Assembly: GCF_002021815.1 (NCBI RefSeq)
Contig: NZ_CP019952.1
Location: forward strand, 4,433,001 to 4,497,000
Direction of reading: 5' to 3'
Source: Pseudomonas parafulva
GTDB taxonomy: Bacteria; Pseudomonadota; Gammaproteobacteria; Pseudomonadales; Pseudomonadaceae
Length of the DNA stretch: 64,000 nucleotides
In this document: positions 9,143 through 18,787 of the stretch, one piece after another
How positions within the stretch are numbered: the stretch's first letter is position 1
Layout: each line of letters begins with the position of its first letter
Notes under the pieces: model-generated
Told to the model about the DNA's origin: nothing
The model's input: the letters and a program-made list of their open reading frames with translations, nothing else
Database searches by the model: none
Made by a program: the position numbers and the translations under genes

Positions 9143-12100
9143 ATGGATTACACACGCATCAGGGGCATGGAATCAGGACAGCGCCTCGCCTTCGAAGAAC
9201 TCATCTGCCAACTGGCTCGACGAGAAAGGCCAGCCGCTGACGCGGAATTCAGGCGAATAGAAGGTGCCGGCGGGGACGGGGGAATCGAGGCATATTGGTT
9301 GCTCGATGACGGGAGCGAGATCGGATATCAAGCCAAATACTATACAAAGTCTCGAGAAATAAATTGGGCAAACATCGATGACTCTGTAGAGACCGCTCTA
9401 AAGGCTCACCCAGAGCTGACCAAGTACGTCATTGCGCTCCCATGTGATCTTACTGACAAAACCGGAAAACAAGGTCGTGGCAATACTGGCTGGCAGTCTT
9501 GGAACGCACGAAAAGCTAAATGGACTGAACTCGTTGCGCCAGGTAAAAGCATAGAATTCATTGTTTGGACAGCCTCGGATATCACTGATCGGCTAGCCCA
9601 TCCATCAGCAGAAGGCCTCCGCCGCTTCTGGTTTGGTGATTTTGAGTTCTCGGCCCGTTGGTTCTCTGACCACATCGCTTTGGCCATTAAGTCGCTGGAT
9701 GAAAGATATCACCCTGAAGACCATGTTGAAGTCGGGATAGAGCGGGTATTTCGAATAGCGTTACGCGACCCCAGCATCATCACAGAGATCCAAGAACAGA
9801 TCGCCAAAATTTACGCCGCAGCTCAACTCAAATCCGTTGGAAAAACCTTAAGTGGCCAGGTCGACCAAATAGAAAAAATTGAGCAGGAAATTGGTTCGCT
9901 CGAAAGTCTATCTCAGCAATTCACAACCGACGCCTGGAGAAACTGGCCTCTAAGGGAAGTCATACAAAGCGTTGAGAATATCTCGGATAACGTCCATGAC
10001 TTAGAACTAGCCGTGTGGAAATTGCGTGAGTCGATGCCGGAGCAGCCAAAGTCTGGATTTTCTGCGCTGGACTCAGCCGACCACACACTTAGAAAACTTA
10101 GTGATGTAGCTTATACTTTCAGATCTTATATACAAAAGCGCCATTTCTCCGCCGAATACCAACGCAGTATTCTCATATATGGAAAAGCTGGAACAGGGAA
10201 ATCACATCTTTTAGGGAGCATCGCCGAAAGCGCCATAACAGAAGGCCGGCCTGTCTTCTTGATCCTTGGCCAGCACTTAACTGCAGAAAATATTTGGACT
10301 CAGATATCCAGGCGGCTCGGTATAGATAAGATCAACCCCGATGCTTTACTGCAGGCTCTGAGCGCGGCAGCCGATGCCAGCGGTAAGCGCGGTCTCATCC
10401 TAGTAGATGCGGTCAATGAAGGGGCAGGGCTGGCACTTTGGCGTAATGAGCTAGCAGAATTCATCGCTAGGGTTGAGCGCCACGCCAATCTCCTACTCGT
10501 GTTCAGTTGCAGAACCGAATACAAGCCTTATGTCATCCCTAAATCGTTAGAGGAGACGATTCCATCGTTTCGAATTCAAGGATTCGAAACTAAGGAAGAG
10601 CAATCACGCGCAGCGAGGGTCTACTTGGGTGGTCGTGGGATCTCCCAACCTAATACCCCATGGCTGGCAGCAGAGTTTGTCAATCCACTCTTCCTGCGCA
10701 GCGCTTGTGTCGCTCTGAAGCTAGAAGGCCTCAAACATTTCCCCAAGGGACTTGTGGGTACGAAGCAGGTATTCTCCTTCTACACAAAAAGCATTGCCCG
10801 GAACATGGGTGTAGGAAGAGATGGCAGCGACGAACTGGTCATACCCACAAACCAGGCACTCGCTGCGATTGCTGCTTATATGGCTACCCATAGGCGAGAC
10901 TTCGTACCTCACATTGATGCAATTCGAATCGTTGGAGAAAAGTTCCACGCATATCCTACTCCCCCTGGGATAACTTGGTTCGAGGCCCTTCAGAGAAACG
11001 GACTTTTTAGACTAGACCCTAATCCCAGAGGCTGGGATGCTGATCCGTTCGCAGTCCCGGATGATATAGTTCGCTTCAGCTTCCAACGCCTTCAAGACTA
11101 TTTAATGGCTTCTGGCCTTCTGAAGGAAGTTGATGACCCATCGGAAGCCTTGCGAGCTGGCACACTTCAATTTATCCACGATGGAGAAAGTATTCACGGC
11201 GAATGGGCCGGGCTTACAGACGCACTTTCTGTGCAGCTGCCTGAGCTATTTGATCAAGAATTACTTGATCTCCTACCTGGAGACATTGGAGTTTGGGCTG
11301 ATGATTACGCCGTTGGCAACGCATTCATCGAAAGCCTAAGATGGAGGAATAACGACTCATTTACTGAACGCACCCTGGAAATATTCGAGGCGTTCGTTAA
11401 GGCTGAAGAGGAACACTTCGATATAGTTGTCCAGGTAAGTGCGAATGTGGGGCACCCGTGGAATGCCAAGGTGCTTCACAAAAAACTAATCAACCTAAGC
11501 ATGGCAAATCGGGATGCTCACTGGACTGTACTTATTAACGAGCTTCCCTTAGGCGAAGGTGATACCGCACGGAGACTGATCGAGTGGAGCGCCTTTGAGC
11601 AAAATGAACGTACTGATCCGGAAGTTCAGCACCTCTGCGCGATCACTCTCACGTGGTTCCTCGCGAGTTCGAACCGCGAGCTGCGTGATAAATCAACCAA
11701 GGCGCTTACGTCCTTGATGATTCACAACCTATCCCTCTATGCGAAGCTTTCTCAAGCCTTCTACGAAGTCGACGACCTCTATGTACTAGAGCGCCTCCAC
11801 ACAGCCGCTTATGGTGCGTGCTGCATTAGACATGACGAGAAAATTCTACGTGAATTTGCTGGCGTTGCTTACGAGACCGTATTCAATCGTGAAGATGTTA
11901 CTGCATCCATTCTGCTCAGAGATGCTGCTTTCGGAATCATTGAGCTTGCACACGCCAGAGGCCACCTGCCCAGCACTGTAGACATGCTGCAATCAAGGCC
12001 GCCCTATACTTCCAAGGCAATTCGCCTGGCAGTTACTGAGGAAGCGCTGGAAAAAGCGGCCAATCGAGCGGGCGACTCCCAAATACAAGACTCTTGCTCT

Positions 12101-13633
12101 CAGTGGGGAGGTGATTTTGGATGCTACGAGATACGCCCGCGCGTTAGCTCATTTGCGAATGTGTCCCTGAGCAAGGCTGAACCTCTCACTCCGACTGAAC
12201 GGTATGAAGTCTTCGAGCAAGAAGTCATAGATCATTGCCCTATACGTGTTGAGCTCCTGGAGCTGATGCGTACCTTCGCGCCCAATCGCTTCCGAGATCT
12301 CGCCATGCGTCGGAAGGGTAAAGCTGCAAAAGACTACTCAGAACACTTCAGGGACTGCGAAAAGCTGCTTCTGATGAGATTGAGCACAAAGGAGAAAGCC
12401 CGGTATCGCAAGGAGTACAAACCACGTTTCAACAATGAAGATGGCCGGCCAGACCCTGTGCCGCATATCGACATAGCCGCTGCCCAACTCTGGGTTGCTA
12501 AACGAGCCTATGCTCTTGGGTGGACGAAAAAGCTCTTCCCCAACGACCGAAGCAGGCGGCATGACTACAGCCGAGACCGGCCTCTCGTCGAACGGATTGG
12601 CAAGAAGTACCAGTGGCTAGCTCTGGATGAGCTCCTGTGCAGCCTTGCTGACAATAAATGGATGTCGGAACGAGCCCTCCACGGGTCGCGCCAATATGCA
12701 GGGCCACTCGACATCGGCTTCCACCGTGACATTGATCCCACGATCCTGCTTCCTGCCGAGCTTCTTACCAAGCCCGAAGACTCTATTGCGAGATGCGAGA
12801 TCAGCATGCGAGAGACTTCCGAGGCAGAGCTTGGCAAGTGGCCGTTTGAGGAGAATCCCGCGACAAACATGCCTAACCTTTTGGTCAGGAAGGATTTGGC
12901 TGGCCAGGACTGGGTGGTTCTGCACGAGCATCGCTCGGAGACAGAACGTTACAAGGACAAATCCGACCGCGAGCATGGCCAAAGAAAGCAGGAGTGGCGT
13001 TTTCTGTTGCCCGTAATTGTTAGGCACGAAGACCAAGAGGCGCTCATAAAGTACATCCGCCTGCAGAAAGAGATCCGGGTGGACAACTGGTCGACGCGCA
13101 ACTCAACTGACAATGGCTATCTTCTGGAGGCCCCTTGGCGCTCGACTTGGGATCAGGAGCAGTGGTCAATCATGGATTTTTACAACATCGGTGAGGTCGA
13201 GGTTGCTTATCCTTGCTTCCGCTACCACTGGGAGTCACACCTGGACGCCTCGCTGACGGACGGCGCCCATGCCCTGATACCCGCGCCCTGGTTGGCCAAA
13301 CGCCTCGGTCTGAGACCAGATCACGCAAACCCGAATATTTACGTTGGCGCCTCCGGCACTCCTCTCTTCGTCAGTGGGCAGAGCAGAGATGACGGCTCAC
13401 ACGCCTTCATTGACCAAGATCTGTTCAACACCTTCCTTGAGGAAGATGGTCTCTCTTGCATATGGGTGTTCGTCACCGAGCGAGGAGCTTGGCCTGATGG
13501 AGGTAACCACCATGCGTCTTGGCGCCGCTCTGAAGGCATCGTCTGGCACAGCAAGGGGAAACCCCAGATCCATCACTGGAAACGGGACACAGACAAGAGC
13601 GAGACAGAGGAGCCGCTTGATTTTGAATCGTGA
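9143..13633 (+). CDS. Avs-like STAND NTPase with N-terminal PD-(D/E)XK nuclease
   Basis: A 1496-residue candidate antiphage protein. The first ~220 residues look like a PD-(D/E)XK nuclease of the kind fused to Avs proteins: EGAGGDGGIEAYW supplies D45 and YQAKYY supplies Q63-x-K65. A P-loop follows at 347-354 (GKAGTGKS) and a Walker B at LILVD422AVNEG. The remaining ~1000 residues are presumably a STAND helical region and a sensor, where Avs proteins bind conserved phage proteins such as terminase or portal. The ATG at 9143 is chosen because residues before it (an upstream GTG at 9002) are not domain-like. Avs type is not resolved. No own ligand can be inferred from sequence alone. A DUF5677-like gene follows at 120 bp. 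Confidence 0.8.
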   Translation: MDYTRIRGMESGQRLAFEELICQLARRERPAADAEFRRIEGAGGDGGIEAYWLLDDGSEIGYQAKYYTKSREINWANIDDSVETALKAHPELTKYVIALPCDLTDKTGKQGRGNTGWQSWNARKAKWTELVAPGKSIEFIVWTASDITDRLAHPSAEGLRRFWFGDFEFSARWFSDHIALAIKSLDERYHPEDHVEVGIERVFRIALRDPSIITEIQEQIAKIYAAAQLKSVGKTLSGQVDQIEKIEQEIGSLESLSQQFTTDAWRNWPLREVIQSVENISDNVHDLELAVWKLRESMPEQPKSGFSALDSADHTLRKLSDVAYTFRSYIQKRHFSAEYQRSILIYGKAGTGKSHLLGSIAESAITEGRPVFLILGQHLTAENIWTQISRRLGIDKINPDALLQALSAAADASGKRGLILVDAVNEGAGLALWRNELAEFIARVERHANLLLVFSCRTEYKPYVIPKSLEETIPSFRIQGFETKEEQSRAARVYLGGRGISQPNTPWLAAEFVNPLFLRSACVALKLEGLKHFPKGLVGTKQVFSFYTKSIARNMGVGRDGSDELVIPTNQALAAIAAYMATHRRDFVPHIDAIRIVGEKFHAYPTPPGITWFEALQRNGLFRLDPNPRGWDADPFAVPDDIVRFSFQRLQDYLMASGLLKEVDDPSEALRAGTLQFIHDGESIHGEWAGLTDALSVQLPELFDQELLDLLPGDIGVWADDYAVGNAFIESLRWRNNDSFTERTLEIFEAFVKAEEEHFDIVVQVSANVGHPWNAKVLHKKLINLSMANRDAHWTVLINELPLGEGDTARRLIEWSAFEQNERTDPEVQHLCAITLTWFLASSNRELRDKSTKALTSLMIHNLSLYAKLSQAFYEVDDLYVLERLHTAAYGACCIRHDEKILREFAGVAYETVFNREDVTASILLRDAAFGIIELAHARGHLPSTVDMLQSRPPYTSKAIRLAVTEEALEKAANRAGDSQIQDSCSQWGGDFGCYEIRPRVSSFANVSLSKAEPLTPTERYEVFEQEVIDHCPIRVELLELMRTFAPNRFRDLAMRRKGKAAKDYSEHFRDCEKLLLMRLSTKEKARYRKEYKPRFNNEDGRPDPVPHIDIAAAQLWVAKRAYALGWTKKLFPNDRSRRHDYSRDRPLVERIGKKYQWLALDELLCSLADNKWMSERALHGSRQYAGPLDIGFHRDIDPTILLPAELLTKPEDSIARCEISMRETSEAELGKWPFEENPATNMPNLLVRKDLAGQDWVVLHEHRSETERYKDKSDREHGQRKQEWRFLLPVIVRHEDQEALIKYIRLQKEIRVDNWSTRNSTDNGYLLEAPWRSTWDQEQWSIMDFYNIGEVEVAYPCFRYHWESHLDASLTDGAHALIPAPWLAKRLGLRPDHANPNIYVGASGTPLFVSGQSRDDGSHAFIDQDLFNTFLEEDGLSCIWVFVTERGAWPDGGNHHASWRRSEGIVWHSKGKPQIHHWKRDTDKSETEEPLDFES

Positions 13634-13753
13634 GATCAGAAGTGTGAAACAGGCTGTTTGATCTGAACTCAGCTCCGCTTCGCTTTACGCTTCACCCCGA
13701 ATTGATTGTATTAATCAACTCGAAGCGGTGGACAGGCAACCAAGGAGGAATTC

Positions 13754-15316
13754 ATGTCGAAGAAAAAGAAAAAAATGCATCGCCCCGGCAAGATCACCAC
13801 CCCTCTGGCCGGACACAAGAAGGTAGGAAAAGCCTTGGTTCCTCCGTTCATGCAGCTACCCGGCATGAGCTTTTCCTCTTGGGCAAATGATCGTCTTCCA
13901 GACATGTTGTGGGCATGCCTAGTCATCACCGTGATCCCTCGAAAAGAGGCGATTGAGGTCTTCCGAGACATTGCTGGAATAGGTCTTAAGTATCGACAGG
14001 ATGATGAGCCCCACCAGGGTGCAGAGCCCAAGCAAGCTCGCGGCTGGACACTTCGCCATGCTGACTTGCCAAATCAGCCTAGAGAGCTATTCAACGCATT
14101 GGTGGCTCGGGTGCTCCGTTGTCACGCTGGCCTGCAGGCACTACGTCCGCTTTTGCTCCTCGACAGCCTTCCGGGACTGCAGTGGTGGAAGGCGGCACTG
14201 GACACTGATCCTGTAGATGATGATTGGCAGACCTTGGGGCAGGCGGTACTCAAAACGTTCGACCATCAATCACAAGAAGCTACGGATGTGCGTTGGTTGA
14301 GTGTTCTTTTCAAGATCGGGCTGGGCGAGCTGCATGTTTTCGAAGGACTAAGGGAGCGAGTACAAGAGCTCATTGAGTATCCGTACCGTGGCGAAATGAG
14401 ATCCGTCCGCCCCTCAATTCGGTCAATGGAAATGGCGGTTGCTACTCTGAAGCCAGATCAAGCGCCCAATCTGTGGCCCGAGGCATTTTGGGCCTACATG
14501 CTTGAGCGTACCGTTTGCCTGCCCGCCCCCCTGAAATCGAGAGGCCGCGCTAGTCACGACCCGCTGGCTTTATCAAAGGCCATCAATGACGTTCGAGAGG
14601 CTCTTCTTGAGCACTGGTACTCGTCTCTTAGCACATCTGGCTTGAATCCCAAGCATGATGGCGCCTTCGGCTTCGGTTTCTACGCGCTGGCGTGTCTCGC
14701 CGAGATGAGCATGGGGCCTATGAGCTCAGCAATCACAGGCCGCCTGCTGCTCCGCTCGCTCACAGAATGCCGGATATCCCTAGCCTATCTTGTTCGAAAC
14801 GGCACCGACGAGATGTGGAAGAAATTCCGATCTTATGGCGCCGGCCAGGCCAAGCTAGCCTTGTTGAAGCATGAGGAAATGTCTGGGCAAAAGCCTCAAT
14901 TCGTTACCTTGGAAACGCTTGAGGCGCTGGCGAACGAAGACTACTTCCAAGAATACGTGGAGATCGACCTAGGCCATTGGTGCGGAAAAGATCTTCGCCG
15001 CCTGGCAGAGGAGTCTGGGACGAAGGAAGACTACGACCGCTACTACGGGTGGGCTTCCGGATTCGTCCACGGCCAATGGGGCGCGATGCGTGACACGAAC
15101 TTCACTCACTGCCTTAACCCTTTGCATCGATTCCATCGTATCCCCCTGCCGTTCCACCGGATGCTGGAGCCCACAATTGACGACGCATTGCATTTGGTAA
15201 ACCGCATACTCGACGACGTCAACGCAGCGTATCCAGGCTTTGAAGCTCGCCTCATTGTCGAGGATGCACCAGGGGACGAAGAAGAGAGCACTGAGGCACC
15301 TGCTGAGCCGGCCTAA
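13754..15316 (+). CDS. DUF5677-like protein, possible partner of the Avs-like gene
   Basis: A 520-residue soluble protein of unknown function. It starts with a lysine-rich tail (MSKKKKKMHRPGK) after a strong AAGGAGG site. Residues ~290-470 fit a DUF5677-type helical domain: LLLRSLTECRISLAYLV near 330 and YYGWASGFVHGQWGAM near 435. The R-E and SGFVHG elements look HEPN-like, but an RNase role is only a guess. It is co-directional with the preceding STAND NTPase, 120 bp apart, so they could be one defence unit. The N-terminal 280 residues match nothing recognised. Confidence 0.6.
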   Translation: MSKKKKKMHRPGKITTPLAGHKKVGKALVPPFMQLPGMSFSSWANDRLPDMLWACLVITVIPRKEAIEVFRDIAGIGLKYRQDDEPHQGAEPKQARGWTLRHADLPNQPRELFNALVARVLRCHAGLQALRPLLLLDSLPGLQWWKAALDTDPVDDDWQTLGQAVLKTFDHQSQEATDVRWLSVLFKIGLGELHVFEGLRERVQELIEYPYRGEMRSVRPSIRSMEMAVATLKPDQAPNLWPEAFWAYMLERTVCLPAPLKSRGRASHDPLALSKAINDVREALLEHWYSSLSTSGLNPKHDGAFGFGFYALACLAEMSMGPMSSAITGRLLLRSLTECRISLAYLVRNGTDEMWKKFRSYGAGQAKLALLKHEEMSGQKPQFVTLETLEALANEDYFQEYVEIDLGHWCGKDLRRLAEESGTKEDYDRYYGWASGFVHGQWGAMRDTNFTHCLNPLHRFHRIPLPFHRMLEPTIDDALHLVNRILDDVNAAYPGFEARLIVEDAPGDEEESTEAPAEPA

Positions 15317-15404
15317 ATGCCACATCGCAAACCGCCAAACCGGCTCCGGCAGAGTACGACTCGAGGACGTCGCTGAAGTGATGCAAAAATAGGAAGAGGT
15401 CTAG

Positions 15405-15539
15405 ATGCAGGTGCTCAGCTTAACGCAGGCAAGAAGGCGCTTCAGGCGGCTCATGAGGCTCCTGCAGGAAGGCCGTTCATTCGTGATCACCAGGAATGGA
15501 AACCCGGTCTGCAAGCTTGAGCCGCCTGAAGTCAAATGA
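15405..15539 (+). CDS. Small Phd/YefM-like antitoxin, orphan
   Basis: A 44-residue frame after a good ribosome binding site (AGGAAGAGG). The pattern LTQARRRFRRLM ... SFVITRNGNPVCKLEPP matches the core of Phd/YefM antitoxins, which bind DNA and neutralise an adjacent toxin. It is much shorter than the usual 75-90 residues and lacks the C-terminal toxin-binding tail. No toxin-like frame follows. It may be a remnant or a stand-alone DNA-binding protein. It lies about 90 bp after the DUF5677-like gene. Confidence 0.55.
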   Translation: MQVLSLTQARRRFRRLMRLLQEGRSFVITRNGNPVCKLEPPEVK

Positions 15540-15713
15540 CTCGAGGAAATGGCCTGTTTGCCAGCCAGGTAGCGGGGTGAAAATATCCGCAAAAAATGCG
15601 AAAAATCATGATTGCTGCAGCACTGCAGGCTAGACGCAGCGTTGGGTTCAGGGCTTTTCTGAATCCGCAGATTTGGTGCTTGGCGTGCATGCCCGTCAGT
15701 TCAGAACGCTAGT

Positions 15714-15828
15714 GGCTCGACCCTGCGGGGACAGCTGTCGTTAACCGCACCGTGGCTTCACCATGTTCCGGCCTTACTGAGCTTCCATCCTCACGCCTCC
15801 GGCAATGGCCGGCGCGCTCCGCTTGCCT
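15714..15828 (-). repeat. ~115-bp conserved repeat, copy A
   Basis: Read on the minus strand it opens AGGCAAGCGGAGCGCGC, then contains AGGCGTGAGGATGGAAGC and GGTTAACGACAGC. The same blocks appear in the same order on the plus strand at 29475-29594. High GC, internal complementary blocks and conservation without a reading frame suggest a structured RNA or a regulatory leader. Similar wording is common in Pseudomonas islands as far as memory goes. Confidence 0.7.
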
Positions 15829-15854
15829 CCGGAAAACGCCAGATCAACGCTGCT

Positions 15855-15879
15855 TATAATGATCCCACTTGGGATCATT
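15855..15879. promoter_or_regulatory. Operator-like palindrome touching a TATAAT box
   Basis: AATGATCCCA-CT-TGGGATCATT is a perfect 10-bp inverted repeat (15858-15879). A consensus TATAAT (15855-15860) overlaps its left arm, but no good -35 sits 16-18 bp upstream. It could be a regulator site for the neighbouring repeat transcript. Confidence 0.45.
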
Positions 15880-16020
15880 GCCCCACAAAAACGGGCGTAG
15901 TGTTCCATTCTGGGTGCATTACGGCGGTGCTGCGGCATGAGCGTAGACATGGATTCATTTGGCCCATGTCCAAGGTGTCGTTTGCACCAATTGGGCACAA
16001 AGGAGTACCCGGATACACAA

Positions 16021-16038
16021 AGAGTACACCTGTACTCT
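16021..16038. promoter_or_regulatory. Perfect inverted repeat followed by T-tract
   Basis: AGAGTACA-CC-TGTACTCT is an 8-bp perfect inverted repeat with a two-base centre; a run of seven T begins 9 bp later. It could be an operator or, less well, a terminator. Confidence 0.4.
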
Positions 16039-16444
16039 CGCCCGACGTTTTTTTCTGCTCAGTGCCAAGCATTGAGATCGGAATAGTGTCGAGATGGTTA
16101 TCGAGCACCTTTACGAGTTCTGTGAGATTCTAGAGGCGGCTCTGGAAGCCCGCTCCTTAGGCGAGCCTACGGTCAAGCTAAGCGAATTGCTTATAGTTCA
16201 TCTGAAAAAATCGAGAATTCACTTATATCTATATTTTACCCTAGGCATCATCTCGATTAATAGCAAAGACAGACATGATTTTTATAACCCTTGTCACGCT
16301 CCACTCTTGAATGGAAGCCCCACAATAAAGTTGTGGCCACCCATTAGGAAATGGCACAGGACTTAAAAACCCCGTACCACCCTTGAGCAGCCTGCCAGCT
16401 AATTACTCAGCCACCAGAAACGCGATTGATCTAGCAATAAAAAA

Positions 16445-17503
16445 TCATTTAACCGCAACACTAGATCGTGCAAACAAAATCCTAAATACATTATCTTGAT
16501 AAATAAGATCTTGCATGGTACTAAACGGGGCGGCTGTAGAGAAGTCAGGAATCACCTCTATAGTCGCCTTGTTATACCCAAGCAACTCTTTAACTCTAGC
16601 CAACCCAATACCATGACCCGACTTCAAGATTTTTCTTGAGTAGTACCCAGAATACCCTTCATCGAAAATCAACTCTAGCTCTTCTGGCTTGATCTGAAGG
16701 CTATTCATGCGAAACAAAACCTCCACCTGACCAAATGAATTTTTTGATACATTTACTACCAACTCTGATTTTCGCCGAATGTACTTTACCGCATTTTCAG
16801 CCAAATGATATAGCGCAACCTGCAATGTTTCATAATCACACTCAATAAACTCATTACACTCTCCGACTTTCACCACAACCTCGTTGTCAGTGAAATCCGG
16901 AAAGAACACGTAAAAAACATTCATTAAAATGCGATGAATTGAATGCCGCTTTAGAGCTAATTTTACATCCCCATTAGATAAAGTATTATAAACAGATATT
17001 TCCACCTTCATCTTCAAGCAATTTTTCGCAATTCTCACTAGAGACAATGAAGCATCATAACTATCACTAGCGACACACTCTGTTATCCGATCTTTCCACC
17101 CACCACGTTTTTTATCCTCCATGACCTCTTGCGGTATGATCGAATAAACCTCCTGGAGGTTATGTGCATTAAGCGTAACTAGATTATGAATCATTCTATT
17201 AGCTTGCACTCGCGAATCAGCGGCAATCTCAGAATGAATTTTCTGTATACCCGCCATGCAATTAAACAGAAATTCAACTTGCTTGAAAAACAATCTTGTG
17301 CTTTTAATCAAATCCCCATCACAGGTAGCAACATAAATCGTGACATCTTGCTTACGATAAATTCCTATTCGATATTCAATCTCGAAAATCTTTACCTTCT
17401 TGCTGGCCTCAGATAGCCCTGCGTAGAATTCAAGATAGCCAGATGGCAAAGTATCACAAACAACACCCGCACCATTAGTTATTCTATAATACTGCATGCT
17501 CAT
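16445..17503 (-). CDS. Soluble histidine-kinase-like protein
   Basis: A 352-residue protein without transmembrane segments. The C-terminal part is a GHKL ATPase: N box LYHLAENAVKYIR near residue 235, F-box-like IFDEGYSG near 280 and G2 box GHGIGLARVKELLG near 300. The central MIHNLVTLNAHNLQEVY near 108 is the best candidate phosphoacceptor helix. The N-terminal ~100 residues are an unrecognised sensor. Its start overlaps the end of the receiver gene by four bases (ATGA), so the pair is translationally coupled, receiver first. The region is distinctly AT-rich. The input and the process controlled are unknown; its setting among antiphage genes suggests a defence two-component system, perhaps analogous to Detocs, but that is inference. 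Confidence 0.8.
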   Translation of the reverse strand: MSMQYYRITNGAGVVCDTLPSGYLEFYAGLSEASKKVKIFEIEYRIGIYRKQDVTIYVATCDGDLIKSTRLFFKQVEFLFNCMAGIQKIHSEIAADSRVQANRMIHNLVTLNAHNLQEVYSIIPQEVMEDKKRGGWKDRITECVASDSYDASLSLVRIAKNCLKMKVEISVYNTLSNGDVKLALKRHSIHRILMNVFYVFFPDFTDNEVVVKVGECNEFIECDYETLQVALYHLAENAVKYIRRKSELVVNVSKNSFGQVEVLFRMNSLQIKPEELELIFDEGYSGYYSRKILKSGHGIGLARVKELLGYNKATIEVIPDFSTAAPFSTMQDLIYQDNVFRILFARSSVAVK

Positions 17504-18168
17504 CCCTTCGCATACTGCTCGACAATTGACTGGAATTGGTAAGGATCTGCATCCTTGGGTAAAAAGTCGTCTACTTCTCTCAATGCCCTGTGAAATCTAT
17601 CACCTGTTTGTTCCGCCGAATAAATAATGATTTTTTTCTCAGGATACTTACGCTTAAGTGCAGAAGCCAATCCTAGACCTTGCTCTGAAAAACCAAGCTC
17701 GACTCCTACCCCCTGAATATCTACAAAAATCATGTCGGCCTGGTAAACCTCAGCTTGATCTAGACTATCGATATCTTTAACCAGCTTAGTATGCACCCAC
17801 CCAGACTTTTTCAAAATTTTAACGAGCTTGAAAGTAGTCTCATCATCAATGAATAGAATCCTGGTATTATTTTTCTTTCTCTCCAGGCTAACTTCAGTCT
17901 TTGACTCCGCCCCCCCAGCCCCTACTGGATTGTCTTTACCACTCTCTGAAGCATAAACATTTACTGACACAGTAGCCTGTGAGTTACCGGAGCCATTAGA
18001 TACTTCATTTATAGCGTTTCCGTCTCCCTCTATGCTGTAGGCTTTGCTTGGAGCATCAACACCAGAATTGTTTTTTTTAAGTGCAAGCACATAAAACAAA
18101 TATGACGCTCCAACCCCTCCAAAAGCCCAAACAAAAAACTCCACCAATGTTATTTTTGTGATATCCAT
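17500..18168 (-). CDS. Membrane-anchored response-regulator receiver protein
   Basis: A 222-residue protein with an N-terminal hydrophobic helix at about 8-29 (VEFFVWAFGGVGASYLFYVL), a polar linker of ~65 residues, and a C-terminal receiver domain from about residue 98. The receiver has the acidic pair in ILFIDDE, the phosphoacceptor aspartate in MIFVDIQG, and the conserved lysine in FLPKDADP. No output domain follows. The start ATG at 18168 follows a perfect AGGAGG; upstream in-frame codons are not needed. A receiver attached to membrane by its N-terminus is unusual. It is the first gene of a two-gene operon with the kinase, and the membrane segment is the only candidate effector. Confidence 0.8.
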   Translation of the reverse strand: MDITKITLVEFFVWAFGGVGASYLFYVLALKKNNSGVDAPSKAYSIEGDGNAINEVSNGSGNSQATVSVNVYASESGKDNPVGAGGAESKTEVSLERKKNNTRILFIDDETTFKLVKILKKSGWVHTKLVKDIDSLDQAEVYQADMIFVDIQGVGVELGFSEQGLGLASALKRKYPEKKIIIYSAEQTGDRFHRALREVDDFLPKDADPYQFQSIVEQYAKG

Positions 18169-18787
18169 AAAACCTCCTGTCTTGAGTGGAGGCATTATGC
18201 CATCGCTAGGCTGCACTGCGAACCACCTCTGCCCCTCATTGGGCAATTCTGCGCATAGAAATGCGACAGCGCTGGCTGATGAGTAGCTACCAACGCCTCC
18301 AACGACCTGAGGGTGGATTTCCAAGCGTCTACAGAGCGGAGACCGCAGAAGATGTCAGGTTTCGGCGTTAGAATTCCAGTACGCAATAACGTGGGGATTG
18401 AAAGCCTAAGATTTTACCTTGCCTTCAAGGTTTTCCTGTGATCGGCCAATGCCTGATCTCGCACTCCATAAGATCTGTGCTTCTTGAGCAGTGAAACGAA
18501 TGCGAGGAACGGTTCGGTGATCCCTGATCAGATCCGGGTTGCATCGATAATGTTTCCGGCAACTTCAACTCCCAGAGCAACCCGATTTGAGATTCGCTAC
18601 CTGCAACAGTAAATTCAAAACGGCAAACCGCTTGGCTACTGTCATACAGACCATGTGTGCGTGAATCTGGCCATGACCTTATGAGCATGCGGCAGCAGCG
18701 GTTCGCCGACTAAACCATGTTCAAAACCGTTAACTTTGCCACTGCAGTAGGATTAAGGCACAAGCATCATCCTGCATCGTTCGCTGT
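18169..18787. other. 600-bp stretch with no convincing gene
   Basis: It should contain the promoter of the receiver/kinase operon on the minus strand. An 87-residue minus-strand frame at 18425-18688 lacks a good ribosome binding site and a recognisable domain, and is not called. No repeats were seen. Confidence 0.5.

Larger units (their letters stand above)
15540..16444. other. 900-bp stretch without a convincing gene
   Basis: Contents seen: one ~115-bp conserved repeat (15714-15828), a perfect 10-bp inverted repeat (15858-15879) touching TATAAT, and a perfect 8-bp inverted repeat (16021-16038) followed by a T-tract. A 90-residue frame at 16094-16366 on the plus strand has no ribosome binding site or recognisable domain and is not called as a gene. 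Confidence 0.6.

Noticed and set aside
16094..16366. 90-codon plus-strand frame
   Set aside because: No ribosome binding site, no recognisable domain, and irregular composition; left as intergenic.
18425..18688. 87-codon minus-strand frame
   Set aside because: Low-complexity serine-rich reading without ribosome site or family match.
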